This document shows positions 1 through 8,749 of a DNA stretch of 30,760 nucleotides, piece after piece. The stretch is from positions 1 to 30,760 of the forward strand of contig JAFGUL010000030.1 in assembly GCA_016938535.1 (NCBI GenBank), in the 5' to 3' direction. Every line of letters starts with the position of its first letter. The stretch's first letter is position 1. The notes beneath the pieces were generated by a model. That model made no database searches and had not been told where the DNA came from. It saw only the letters and a program-made list of their open reading frames with translations. Made by a program: the position numbers and the translations under genes. The DNA comes from Candidatus Delongbacteria bacterium. GTDB lineage: Bacteria; Delongbacteria; UBA4055.

Positions 1-2
1 AG

Positions 3-761
3 AATAAAGGTTTGAGAGATTTCGAAAGGGAGAAGAAGGATCTTATATCTGAGCTTGACAGGATACATTCGGTCGAATTTAACGAGATTTATCTGGATCT
101 GATAAACGGTCTTTTTGTAAAATACGGTGTTGAGATAGATTCTGCGGCAATAAAAACTTTTGTGAAAAAATATCAGAACCTTAACCAGAAACAGAACAAA
201 AAAGGGAAGGACCCCCTTGACGAATTTACAAACGAAGAACTTGATGCAGAACTGTCCTCTTATTCCGGCGAGAAGATAAAAGTCAGAAGTCTGGTCAATG
301 TGATCAAATCTTATCCGAGAGAACAGAGACCAGAGCTTAAAGGATATGAAGATATCAGAAATTTTATTGTTTCGAGATTCAGTACAAAGATGCTTCAGAA
401 TTATACTGATGAGCTCGGTTATACAGAAAGACCTGAGTTCATTGAAGTGGTTAAGAATTCTATGTACGAGACCTATAAGGAGAAACTGATCAATCACCTC
501 GTCAGATCAAGGATCTCTGAGCCTGATGAAAGTGAGCAGAGAGAATATTACGAAAAAAATTCTGATCTGTACAGGGATCAGGAAGGCGATTTAAAGGATT
601 TTATCAAGGTAAGGGCAAGCATAGTAAATTCGATCAAATCCGAAAGATTTTCAAAAATGATGAGCGAATGGGAAAAGGAAGTATTTGAGAAGTACGGATA
701 TAAATTGAACCATATAGCTTTAGAGAAGACTTTTTATGATCCCGAGGACGAATTAAAATGA
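3..761 (+). CDS. Peptidyl-prolyl isomerase-like (PpiC/SurA-related) protein, C-terminal part, 5' end cut by window edge
   Basis: The reading frame is open to the left edge of the window, so this is most likely the C-terminal part of a longer gene; a TTG at 12 is in frame but nothing shows that it is the true start. The visible ~250 residues are charged and helical. The spacing of elements (a G-x-K-V-x-S-L segment near residue 90, then helices, then an E-x-x-E-Y-Y-E-K-N segment near 178) matches the helical region following or flanking the parvulin domain in multi-domain PpiC/SurA-like periplasmic chaperones of FCB bacteria. No canonical parvulin core is visible in this fragment. The stop overlaps the next gene's ATG as ATGA, so the two are translationally coupled. 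A periplasmic folding role is inferred from this resemblance and from the two SurA-like neighbours downstream. Confidence 0.6.
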   Translation, partial: NKGLRDFEREKKDLISELDRIHSVEFNEIYLDLINGLFVKYGVEIDSAAIKTFVKKYQNLNQKQNKKGKDPLDEFTNEELDAELSSYSGEKIKVRSLVNVIKSYPREQRPELKGYEDIRNFIVSRFSTKMLQNYTDELGYTERPEFIEVVKNSMYETYKEKLINHLVRSRISEPDESEQREYYEKNSDLYRDQEGDLKDFIKVRASIVNSIKSERFSKMMSEWEKEVFEKYGYKLNHIALEKTFYDPEDELK

Positions 762-2197
762 TGCTGAGCAGATTTGTCGGGAAATATTTGGTAGCTTCGA
801 TCCTTTCGGCTGTATCCTGTATTTATTCTGAATCAATGTTGACACCGTTCAGAGAAAATATCCCTCTTGCCGTTGTTTCCGGAGACACAATTACGGAATA
901 TCAGGTTTTCGGATATCCTTCAACCTCTCTCAACAGGCGTGAAATATCTTTTTCAGAGAGAAAAGAGGATATTGACAATTACATAATAGCTCAAATACTT
1001 CAGAAAGAGGGAGATAAACCGACGATCAGAAATTCTGAAGATTACAAAAGAAACTATTCAAAACTCCTGTCGAAAAATTCTGCAGAATATCTGAGAGAAA
1101 AGCTCATAAACGAAGAATTTATTACACCTTCGATGATAGAAGAACATCGCAGCAGAAACATGGGAGACTCACATTATGCAAGTTCGGAAGAAAGCGAACT
1201 GGAGAGTATGATTTCAGAGATCAGAAATGCGAAAAAACAGCAAATAAACAATTTTATAAGATCATATCTCGACAGTCTGATACAAGCTTACAAAGTTGAA
1301 TACAACGAAGAGTTCTTCACGAAAGTATCATCTTTAAAAGCTGAGTCGTCAGAAGAATTTGCCGAATCTTTGCTTCCGTACGGTCTTAATACCGTGATCG
1401 TAAGTTACGGAGAACGGACCGTAACAGTTAAAAAACTTTACGACGATGTAAAAAATATCAAACCTTACCATATAAACCATCTGTCTTCGGTTTCCGTTCT
1501 CAAGTCAATGACAGACGGTGATATTTTGAATTCCATTCTTGTAAAGGAAGCCGAAAAACGGGGTATTCCTTCAACGGATTATGTAAAGCAGAAGACCGAG
1601 GATCAGATGAAGTATTTTATCGCATCCAGGTACAAGGATGTTCTGCTTGCGGACGCAAATTTCGTTCCTGAAAAAGAAGAGGTGCTTGATTACTACATCA
1701 ACAACAAGGATGACAGGTCTTTGTGGAGCAGAAGGAAAATGTGGGTTTATGAAATTTTCAGATCTTACGACAATAGCGATGAAATAGAGGAAAACGATAA
1801 GATAAAAGTGGCTATTGAGCTGGAAAACATAAGACAGAAAATAATATCAGGTGAAGAAGAGTTTGAAAAATATGCCAAATTTTATTCGAGACCGGGAAAT
1901 AAGGACGGTGTTCTGGGATATATTTTTGAAGATGATTACGCTATGATCGGAAAAACGGCTTTCAAGATGAACAGCGGTGAAATATCTGATCTGATAATCC
2001 AGGAAAAAGCAATATCGGTAATAAAGGTTGACAAAGTTCAGGAGCCTGCTTTATATAAGTTCGATTATGTAGAAGAGCTGATCAAGAGAAGGCTGATCGA
2101 CGAGAAGAAGAGACAGTTCTTTCACAACTACAAAAAAGATCTTTTCAAAAAATATAAGGTAGAATATATTTCTTCCACAAACGGGGTGCTTAAGTGA
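758..2197 (+). CDS. Parvulin-type peptidyl-prolyl isomerase / SurA-like periplasmic chaperone
   Basis: A 479-residue protein with an N-terminal hydrophobic export segment (about residues 8-24). Cys21 follows A-V-S, a weak lipobox, so it could be a lipoprotein. A long helical chaperone-like region follows, with a G-E-R-T-V-T-V segment near residue 220 and an I-L-V-K-E-A-E-K-R-G-I segment near 260. A PpiC/parvulin domain spans about 325-425, recognisable by F-E-K-Y-A-K-F-Y-S, then the G-V-L-G-Y segment and the G-E-I-S-D motif. The known family role is binding unfolded outer-membrane proteins in the periplasm and sometimes cis-trans prolyl isomerisation. It overlaps the upstream gene (ATGA) and the downstream surA-like gene (GTGA). 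It looks like a divergent paralogue of the upstream fragment and of the next gene. Whether it is an active isomerase cannot be judged from sequence alone. Confidence 0.8.
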   Translation: MMLSRFVGKYLVASILSAVSCIYSESMLTPFRENIPLAVVSGDTITEYQVFGYPSTSLNRREISFSERKEDIDNYIIAQILQKEGDKPTIRNSEDYKRNYSKLLSKNSAEYLREKLINEEFITPSMIEEHRSRNMGDSHYASSEESELESMISEIRNAKKQQINNFIRSYLDSLIQAYKVEYNEEFFTKVSSLKAESSEEFAESLLPYGLNTVIVSYGERTVTVKKLYDDVKNIKPYHINHLSSVSVLKSMTDGDILNSILVKEAEKRGIPSTDYVKQKTEDQMKYFIASRYKDVLLADANFVPEKEEVLDYYINNKDDRSLWSRRKMWVYEIFRSYDNSDEIEENDKIKVAIELENIRQKIISGEEEFEKYAKFYSRPGNKDGVLGYIFEDDYAMIGKTAFKMNSGEISDLIIQEKAISVIKVDKVQEPALYKFDYVEELIKRRLIDEKKRQFFHNYKKDLFKKYKVEYISSTNGVLK

Positions 2198-3459
2198 AAT
2201 TGATAAAGAGTTCAGTTCTGTTTATGCTGTTTTTTTGCGGTGTTAACTTACAGGCAGAGGTCATAGACAGGATCATAGCCGTGGTCGGAGATGATATTAT
2301 TCTCAAAAGTGAAGTTGAACAGTATGCGGCGCAGAAGAAGATCTTCGGGTTCGAAGGTTCTGAGCAGGAGCTGAGAGAAAATATCCTCGAAGAGCTGATA
2401 TCCTCAAAGATACTCTATGACATAGCAAAAAAAGACAGTACAATATCAGTCTCCGATGAAGAAGTTCAAAGAATACTGGACAGCAGGATAAATCCTATTT
2501 TACAGCAGGTCGGGGGGGAGAAGAAGTTCGAGGAGATGTATAACACTACGATCGCTGATCTAAAAAGGCTTTACCGCACAGAGATCAGAAAAAATACGCT
2601 TGTGGAAAAGCTGAAGAATAATTTTTACGGCAGTGTTACCGTGAGCAGAAGAGAAGTGGAAGAGTATTACAATAATTTCAAGGATTCTATCCCTCCGGTC
2701 AAACCTTCCGTTTCATTGAGCCAGCTCGTGATCGGGTTTTCAAATGAGGCACTTTCACAGTCTGGCGCGGTTAAAATCGTCAATGAGATCAGAGATCAGA
2801 TAATCGAGGGAACTGTTAGCTTTGAGAAGGCCGCAGAGATATATTCTTCGGATGAGTCCTCAAAACTTAACGGCGGAAGTATAGGTTTTACATCAAGAGG
2901 CGATCTTGTTCCCGAATACGAAAGAGCGGCTTATAATCTTGAGGCAGGTCAGATATCTGCTCCGGTGAAAACAGAATACGGCTATCATTTGATCAGGGTT
3001 GACGAAAAGATCGGAGAAAAGATAAGCACATCGCATATACTTATCACTCCCGAGGCATATGTTCAGGACGATTCCTCAACTTATGAATTCGCAGTTTCAA
3101 TAAGAGATTCTGTTATGAACAGGCAAATGACTTTTGAAGAAGCTGTAAGAAAGTACAGCTCAGACGAAAAATCAAGGATCTATAACGGACAGATAGGCGC
3201 ACTGAACCTTGAGGATCTCGATAAAAAATATACAGACATCTTTGAGTCTGCCGATATCGGTTACATAACTGAACCGATCAAGGAAAAGGACGGATACTAT
3301 CTCTACAAGATAATGGACAGAAAAGACGGCCATGAAATTGATATAAATTCAGACTACACCATAATTAAAAATCTCGCAGCAGATCATAAAAGACAGTATG
3401 AATTGAAAAAATGGATTGATGAGTTGAGAAAAAAAGTGTATATTGATATCAAGTTATAA
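2194..3459 (+). CDS. surA: SurA-like chaperone with two parvulin domains
   Basis: A 421-residue exported protein. The signal peptide ends near L-Q-A (residue 21) and is followed at once by the hallmark SurA N-terminal start V-I-D-R-I-I-A-V-V-G-D-D-I-I-L-K-S-E-V. The SurA_N helical domain covers about 22-150. A first parvulin domain lies at about 172-272 (S-L-S-Q-L-V-I, G-G-S-I-G-F, G-Q-I-S-A-P-V-K-T, G-Y-H-L-I-R-V). A second, somewhat degenerate one at about 280-375 starts with T-S-H-I-L-I-T. This N-parvulin-parvulin layout and the length match E. coli SurA, which escorts outer-membrane proteins to the BAM complex. The start is GTG at 2194, overlapping the previous stop as GTGA; this start places the signal peptide correctly. 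Close linkage to bamD supports the role. Confidence 0.88.
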   Translation: MKLIKSSVLFMLFFCGVNLQAEVIDRIIAVVGDDIILKSEVEQYAAQKKIFGFEGSEQELRENILEELISSKILYDIAKKDSTISVSDEEVQRILDSRINPILQQVGGEKKFEEMYNTTIADLKRLYRTEIRKNTLVEKLKNNFYGSVTVSRREVEEYYNNFKDSIPPVKPSVSLSQLVIGFSNEALSQSGAVKIVNEIRDQIIEGTVSFEKAAEIYSSDESSKLNGGSIGFTSRGDLVPEYERAAYNLEAGQISAPVKTEYGYHLIRVDEKIGEKISTSHILITPEAYVQDDSSTYEFAVSIRDSVMNRQMTFEEAVRKYSSDEKSRIYNGQIGALNLEDLDKKYTDIFESADIGYITEPIKEKDGYYLYKIMDRKDGHEIDINSDYTIIKNLAADHKRQYELKKWIDELRKKVYIDIKL

Positions 3460-3471
3460 GGGATAAAGATA

Positions 3472-6015
3472 ATGTTGAGCATAAAAAATCTTATAATCGC
3501 AAAAAAGAGGACATTCCTGATCCTGATCGTGTTTAGTACTCTGTGCTTCTCCTCAGACATCAGTGTTGAAAACCTCAGTGAAGTTATTAGCGGTGAAAAT
3601 CCTCAATTGAAAGGTTTTATTCAGAATCTGCAGATCGCACCCTTCAACAAAGATCTTGTCAGTTTTGAAGTAGAGAATGATAACGATCCGACTATAAAAT
3701 TATTTTTATATAATCTCGAAACAAAAAATCTTCTTCAGATAGAATCGGCAAATTTTTCGGGCGATGAAAAAACCCGGAGAAGATACTACCTCAAAGATCA
3801 GGGACTAAGATGGCATCCCTACAAGAACTGGTTCGTTTTTTACGGTAATGCTTATGGCGACAGGGAGCAGATCTACATCTGCAGGGTAATCGTTCCCGAG
3901 CTTATAAATAATTTTGCGGTCAACGGATATCACGTTATTTTAAGAGAAAATCTTAAGGAAGAGAGATCTTATGTTCAGGACCCGGTTTTTGATATGACCG
4001 GAGAAAATATCTTCTTTACCAGGAGACTCGAGAAAAGAGATAGAAATGCAAAATACAACAAAACCTTCAATATTACTGGTATAATCGATATTTTCAAATA
4101 CAGGGACAATAAATTCAGAGGTGTGGAATTCAAGACTGTGATAGACAAGCAATATAATCAGTTCAAACCTTTGCCAAGTCCTCTGGACAAAGATATTATT
4201 GCCTATATCTCATACAAAAATCAGGAAAAAAGAGGGGAGGATTATTATGCTGAATACTCTCTTAACTTATTGAACTTAAGAAATTCGGATATCACGGTAG
4301 TTGATAATATGGACGGGTATCAGGATTACCCTTTCTTCTGGAGCAATACCGGTTCGTACCTTTATTATTTCAAAGCTGTAAGTCTTTTAAGAACACCTCA
4401 GAAATGGATCGACGACAAGATCAATATCGTCCATCTTTACTTCACTAAGATCGAAAAGGCGGGAAACAGTCTTTCGTCAATAACACAGACCAATCCTAAG
4501 ACAGATATTCTGCTGGAGGATGTAGTTCCTAAGCAGCATTCGATCTCGTTCATTAACGATAATAATTTCATCATAGCCAAATATGATCCTTATGCTTCTC
4601 TATTTCTCGTTGATGTGAATTTATGGAGATCACTTGACGGTAAATACGCAAAAAAGATAGAATTCGAAAAGGATTTTGATACAGAGTTCCCTGCGCTGTC
4701 AGAATCTGATCTCTACTTTGTATCTTTAGCTTATCTCAAAACTAAAACCATCTCTGCCATACAATCATCGAAAGCAAGCATAACCCTGTCCGGCGGAGAG
4801 GTTAGAGATATTGCTTCTCAACAGGGTCAGATGGACAAAGAAGAGATCTCCGGTACAGATGACGACAAGTATTACGAAGAAGAAACATTCGATGACACGG
4901 ATGTTTATGAAACCCCGGTTGTATCATCAGCAGAGATCGAGAAACTGGCCAAGATAACTGAACTTGAGAAAAAGCTTAATGAACTTCAGGTTGAGAAACT
5001 TAAGATCGATAATGATATTCTAAGTGAACAGAACAACCTGGAAAAACTTGAAAGTGATATCAGGAACATGACAAAGCAGTCAACAGATCTTCTTGACAGT
5101 AAAAGCAGCGCTCTTGCAAATATCAGTGAAATCAGGCTTAAGCAGACTCAGGGGATCGAACGACAAAGACAACTGGCTCTTAAAGAAAGTGAGCTGGTAG
5201 CCGCCAATAATGAAAAACTGAAGATCGAGAACGAAATCCTTCAGCTGGAGAATTCAATCCTTACTGAAAATGATGCGATCGCGTCCATAGAAAAAGACCT
5301 TGATCAGAAGAATGAGCAGGTCGCAGAATTGAGAAACAAGCTAAGCAGTCTGCGAATAGAACAGACAAGAAAAACAATGGAAGCCGAGAATATGCTTTCC
5401 GTATTTCAGAGTCAGCTTGCAGACCTGAAGAATAACAGCGCATCAATTCAGACTCAGATAGAGCAAACAGCTTTAGACCTTGCAGAAAGCAAGCAGGAGC
5501 TTAAATCTTTTGAAGAGCAGCTTGCTGTTAAAGAATCGGAGAAAGAAAAGCTTGCCGAGTCAGTATCAAAACTAAAAAGCGATAAATTATTATCAATGCA
5601 ACAGGACAAGGAAGCTCAGTTGAAAAACATGGAAAACAGCTTGTCGTCGCTTAAAGCGGATCTCTCAAAGATCAGTTCTGAAATAGAAGGCCTTACGGCT
5701 TCGGTTGAGGCGGAGAACAATTCAGTTGCAGCAATGATAGGAGAAGTGAAGAACCTGAATAATGATAAGATCACAGCTCTCAACAAACTTACTGAACTGA
5801 GAGCTCAGCGTACAGATTCCGAAAAAGAAAAGGCGGCAGTCGTTGTCGAAGAAAAGCCTGAAGAAAAAACCCCGGCTGATGATGAATATGCCGATGAGGA
5901 CGAGTATCAGGACGAATATGCCGATGAAGATGAATATGGTGATGATTCGGTGATCGATGAGGATGTATTTGAAGATGTTCAGACCAGTTCATCAAGAAGG
6001 AGAGGCAGAAGATAA
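3472..6015 (+). CDS. Exported TolB/WD40-like propeller protein with long coiled coil and acidic tail
   Basis: I do not recognise a named family. The 847-residue protein starts with a basic then hydrophobic export signal (about residues 10-30). Residues ~50-420 contain repeated TolB/PD40-like propeller blades, for example R-W-H-P-Y-K-N-W-F-V-F, D-P-V-F-D-M-T-G-E-N-I-F-F and Y-P-F-F-W-S-N-T-G-S-Y-L-Y-Y. After an acidic linker, residues ~485-790 form a long, almost uninterrupted Lys/Glu/Leu/Gln-rich coiled coil. The C-terminus carries a duplicated D-E-Y-A-D-E-D-E-Y unit (about 803-822) and ends in a short basic S-S-R-R-R-G-R-R. The gene sits 12 bases after the surA-like gene and overlaps bamD by one base (TAATG), so it belongs to the same operon. 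Inference: a periplasmic scaffold linked to envelope or outer-membrane assembly. The propeller call rests on motif reading only. Confidence 0.7.
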   Translation: MLSIKNLIIAKKRTFLILIVFSTLCFSSDISVENLSEVISGENPQLKGFIQNLQIAPFNKDLVSFEVENDNDPTIKLFLYNLETKNLLQIESANFSGDEKTRRRYYLKDQGLRWHPYKNWFVFYGNAYGDREQIYICRVIVPELINNFAVNGYHVILRENLKEERSYVQDPVFDMTGENIFFTRRLEKRDRNAKYNKTFNITGIIDIFKYRDNKFRGVEFKTVIDKQYNQFKPLPSPLDKDIIAYISYKNQEKRGEDYYAEYSLNLLNLRNSDITVVDNMDGYQDYPFFWSNTGSYLYYFKAVSLLRTPQKWIDDKINIVHLYFTKIEKAGNSLSSITQTNPKTDILLEDVVPKQHSISFINDNNFIIAKYDPYASLFLVDVNLWRSLDGKYAKKIEFEKDFDTEFPALSESDLYFVSLAYLKTKTISAIQSSKASITLSGGEVRDIASQQGQMDKEEISGTDDDKYYEEETFDDTDVYETPVVSSAEIEKLAKITELEKKLNELQVEKLKIDNDILSEQNNLEKLESDIRNMTKQSTDLLDSKSSALANISEIRLKQTQGIERQRQLALKESELVAANNEKLKIENEILQLENSILTENDAIASIEKDLDQKNEQVAELRNKLSSLRIEQTRKTMEAENMLSVFQSQLADLKNNSASIQTQIEQTALDLAESKQELKSFEEQLAVKESEKEKLAESVSKLKSDKLLSMQQDKEAQLKNMENSLSSLKADLSKISSEIEGLTASVEAENNSVAAMIGEVKNLNNDKITALNKLTELRAQRTDSEKEKAAVVVEEKPEEKTPADDEYADEDEYQDEYADEDEYGDDSVIDEDVFEDVQTSSSRRRGRR

Positions 6016-6734
6016 TGAAAAAAATGGCAAGAGGAGTTTTATTTTTTTACGCTGTTTCCGTACTGATAATGATCATTTCGTGTACCAAAGAGCTGACTAT
6101 TGAGGATATGGGTTTTGAAAAAAGCTTTAATCTGGCAATGAAGAAATACAATGAAGCGGATTACATCAGCGCTGTGTCGGATTTCAATGTTATACTTTTG
6201 AATTACGGTGGCGAGCAGGGAATTGACCAGGCACAGTTTCTTCTCGCAAAATCTCACTTTGAACTCGAGGAATTTTATTCTGCGTCCTACGAATTCGTAA
6301 GACTCACAGAGAGATTTCCTGAATCAGAATTCGTGGAAGAAGCATATTTTATGGATGCAGAATGTTTTAAAAATCTTTCACCAAGGTACGCTCTTGATCA
6401 GGAGGAAACTCATAAAGCGATATCAAAATATCAGACTTATCTTGATCTTTACCCGAAGGGGAAATTTTCCGGGGAATCAGCTACAAGTATTTCCGAACTC
6501 AGGGAGAAACTCGCCAGAAAAGAATTTGAGGCGGGAGTACTCTATCTGAAGCTTGATCAGCCGAGAGCGGCCAAGATCTATTTCGGAGAGATCATAAATA
6601 ATTACTACGATACATCTTATTATTCCGAGTCCCTGAAAAATATTGCACAGGCTTATCTGGAGATGAAGGACGAGTACAGGTATTTGGAATTCATGTCGAA
6701 ATATAACGAGTTAAATTCACCAGAGAAAAAATGA
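6015..6734 (+). CDS. bamD: Outer-membrane assembly lipoprotein BamD
   Basis: A 239-residue lipoprotein: a hydrophobic signal ends in I-I-S-C, with Cys23 as the predicted lipidated residue. The rest is made of TPR-like helical pairs, including the BamD-typical segments Y-x-x-A-x-S-D-F near residue 50, A-Q-F-L-L-A-K-S-H-F-E-L near 75 and a later A-I-S-K-Y-Q-T-Y-L-D-L-Y-P-K-G. Length is typical (E. coli BamD is about 245 residues). In the known system BamD is a lipoprotein of the BAM complex, contacting BamA and helping insert beta-barrel proteins. The gene overlaps its upstream neighbour (TAATG) and downstream nadD (ATGA). Its position after the SurA-like chaperones fits outer-membrane biogenesis. 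Other TPR lipoproteins can look alike, but the BamD/YfiO assignment is the best fit. Confidence 0.85.
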   Translation: MKKMARGVLFFYAVSVLIMIISCTKELTIEDMGFEKSFNLAMKKYNEADYISAVSDFNVILLNYGGEQGIDQAQFLLAKSHFELEEFYSASYEFVRLTERFPESEFVEEAYFMDAECFKNLSPRYALDQEETHKAISKYQTYLDLYPKGKFSGESATSISELREKLARKEFEAGVLYLKLDQPRAAKIYFGEIINNYYDTSYYSESLKNIAQAYLEMKDEYRYLEFMSKYNELNSPEKK

Positions 6735-7324
6735 CTTCCAGGATCGGTTTGTTCGGCGGGTCTTTTGATCCTGTTCATACAGCACATATGATAGTTGCTT
6801 CTGTGATCAGAGAAGAGTTCTGCCTTGACAGTCTCTATTTTATTCCGAATTTTGTTTCTCCATATAAAACCGGAAATATTACCACCGATGTATCACACAG
6901 GATAGAGATGTTAAAACTTTCTACAGGCGATAATGAGTATTTTCATGTTTGCGAATTCGAAGCTGCTATGAACCGCTCAGTTTACACTTATGAAACCGTG
7001 GAATATTTTGCAGAGAGATTTCCTGATTCCGATCTATTCCTGATAGTCGGATACGACTGCTATAAGACAATAGGGAACTGGAAAAATTCCGACAGGATAT
7101 TTAAAAAAGCGGAAATAATCGTTGCAGAAAGGCCGGACGGGAATAGAACAGTTGATAACCCTGTTAAAGTAAAATTCAGCAGTTATTGCCCCGAAATGAA
7201 TATCTCTTCTTCAAAAATAAGAGAACTTGTTTCGAAAAATTTTAATATTAAATATCTTGTAAATGAGTCAGTTAGATGTTATATTAGAGACAATGGGCTT
7301 TACAGGCCGGACATAAATAAATAG
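6731..7324 (+). CDS. nadD: Nicotinate-nucleotide adenylyltransferase NadD
   Basis: A 197-residue cytoplasmic enzyme of NAD biosynthesis that transfers AMP from ATP to nicotinate mononucleotide, giving deamido-NAD. The nucleotidyltransferase signature G-G-S-F-D-P-V-H-T-A-H is at residues 9-19, with the H-x-x-H pair at 16 and 19. F-I-P-N-F-V-S-P-Y-K matches the substrate-loop region. L-I-V-G-Y-D-C-Y and the C-terminal I-S-S-S-K-I-R-E-L motif, close to the usual I-S-S-T-x-I-R, complete the family pattern. The start overlaps the bamD stop as ATGA, so it is translated from the envelope operon. NadD is often linked to obg/rsfS/proB in other bacteria; here it is linked to bamD instead. Confidence 0.93.
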   Translation: MTSRIGLFGGSFDPVHTAHMIVASVIREEFCLDSLYFIPNFVSPYKTGNITTDVSHRIEMLKLSTGDNEYFHVCEFEAAMNRSVYTYETVEYFAERFPDSDLFLIVGYDCYKTIGNWKNSDRIFKKAEIIVAERPDGNRTVDNPVKVKFSSYCPEMNISSSKIRELVSKNFNIKYLVNESVRCYIRDNGLYRPDINK

Positions 7325-7339
7325 AAAACGGTAAAGGTT

Positions 7340-8707
7340 ATGGGCGAAGATAAAAAAAAGAACAAGCTTGATATCTTGAACAACCGCGAGAATTCTGACG
7401 GAGAAAGTATTTACGGGCAATTTCGTCAGAGGATACTCGATGACCAGTCTAAAGAAATTGTTGACAGGGTTCAGAAAGGAGCTCAGTCAGGCTATGTTTT
7501 CGATGATTCTGAAGATACTCTATCAGGAGAATATGTAAAAAAGATCGATAAGAAAACTATATTTCTCTATGTAATAATTTCGACAGTGGTTCTAACTTCA
7601 CTGATACTTTTCATCTACAGCATGATACCTGATCCGTCGGATAAGTTCAACAAATACAAGAGCCTTATTGCGGAAGTGGAAAAACTGAATGTAAAAAAGA
7701 ATAAGAAAGTTAAGGAAATTGAAGAGATTGTTGAAGAACTAAGGCAGAATGACGCATATCAGGATATAGAGATCGACCCTTCCGATGATAATGTACTGAC
7801 AGATGAATCTATACAATATCTCTCTGACCAGGCAGGAAAAGAAAGTGATGCGGGAATTCAGGATAAGATAAGCACAATAATAAAGACCGACAGAGAACTC
7901 AAGGCACTGCAGCAGGATATAATTTCAAAAAACAAAGGTCTGGAACCTCCCGTTGTAATGACAAAATCAAAAGGTCATGAGCAGATCGCCTATAATTTTC
8001 TTGTGGATAAGAAAGGACTGACCCCTATAGAGGCCAGAGATGTGATCGAGAGTGTCAATATTTTTGACTATACATACGAAGGTCTTTATGTATGGAATTT
8101 TTACGAAAAAGGTTTCTACGGCTCATTCATCACCAAAGGGGAGGCGGATAAATCTCCCAACGAGATCAAAAAGCTTGCCCAGCTGGCATTCCAGGAACGA
8201 ATTCTCGATCTTGAAAGGGAAAGGACAGAACTGAGGAACATTACGAAACAGCTCGAGACGGATCTTAAGACCTCTCAGGCCAAAGTTGAACAGCTTTTAA
8301 GTGAAAGAGGTAAACTCGGAGAGCTTGACTCAAAGAACAGGCAGCTTCAGGAAGAAATGATGAAGAAGCAGGAGCTGATAAGCGATCTTAATTCAGTAAA
8401 ATACAAAATGCTTACATACAGCTTTGCCCTTGACAGAGGAATTATTACCGATTCATGGGATGGAGTAAAACTGCAGAAAATGAACGATCTGGATTATTCA
8501 TCGAAGGTCGATTTTTCAGAAACGGACAACCTTATAATAAGGCCCAATCAGTTCGGACTTTCAAACTTTAACGAGGTTTATGTTTTTCCGCAGTCATATA
8601 TAAGCTCCGGCGACATAAGGATACTTAAAAGAGATCAGATCTGTAAAATAGAATTTATAAACAAGCAGAATCTTGTACAAAAGGAGATACTTATAATTGC
8701 AAAATAA
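7340..8707 (+). CDS. Single-pass membrane protein with coiled coils, function unknown
   Basis: Not recognised as a named family. The 455-residue protein has a charged N-terminal cytoplasmic segment of about 70 residues, one transmembrane helix at about 73-95 (T-I-F-L-Y-V-I-I-S-T-V-V-L) and a large presumably periplasmic part. That part has Lys/Glu-rich coiled-coil stretches near 105-135 and again around 285-350 (L-E-R-E-R-T-E-L-R-N). Between them, around 205-265, lies a compact region with P-I-E-A-R-D-V-I and Y-E-G-L-Y-V-W-N-F-Y-E. The C-terminal ~95 residues look like a small beta-rich domain (D-N-L-I-I-R-P-N-Q-F-G-L). It begins 15 bases after nadD, with AAAGG close to the ATG, and appears to be the last gene of the operon that starts left of the window. 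A structural envelope role is a guess from context. Confidence 0.6.
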   Translation: MGEDKKKNKLDILNNRENSDGESIYGQFRQRILDDQSKEIVDRVQKGAQSGYVFDDSEDTLSGEYVKKIDKKTIFLYVIISTVVLTSLILFIYSMIPDPSDKFNKYKSLIAEVEKLNVKKNKKVKEIEEIVEELRQNDAYQDIEIDPSDDNVLTDESIQYLSDQAGKESDAGIQDKISTIIKTDRELKALQQDIISKNKGLEPPVVMTKSKGHEQIAYNFLVDKKGLTPIEARDVIESVNIFDYTYEGLYVWNFYEKGFYGSFITKGEADKSPNEIKKLAQLAFQERILDLERERTELRNITKQLETDLKTSQAKVEQLLSERGKLGELDSKNRQLQEEMMKKQELISDLNSVKYKMLTYSFALDRGIITDSWDGVKLQKMNDLDYSSKVDFSETDNLIIRPNQFGLSNFNEVYVFPQSYISSGDIRILKRDQICKIEFINKQNLVQKEILIIAK

Positions 8708-8714
8708 TTTATTC

Positions 8715-8743
8715 TTGACTAAACAGAATATTGTTTGTATCTT
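8715..8743 (+). promoter_or_regulatory. Predicted promoter of the small fibronectin-like secreted protein
   Basis: TTGACT at 8715-8720 and TATCTT at 8738-8743 are separated by 17 bases. The -10 region continues as TATCTTAC, close to the TAnnTTTG form known in Bacteroidetes. Its distance to the ATG at 8750 leaves almost no 5' leader. Confidence 0.55.
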
Positions 8744-8749
8744 ACTGCC

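Noticed and set aside
5789..5995. His-rich minus-strand reading frame
   Set aside because: It is the complement of the Asp/Glu/Tyr repeat codons in the plus-strand gene, whose frame is longer, in an operon and well started.
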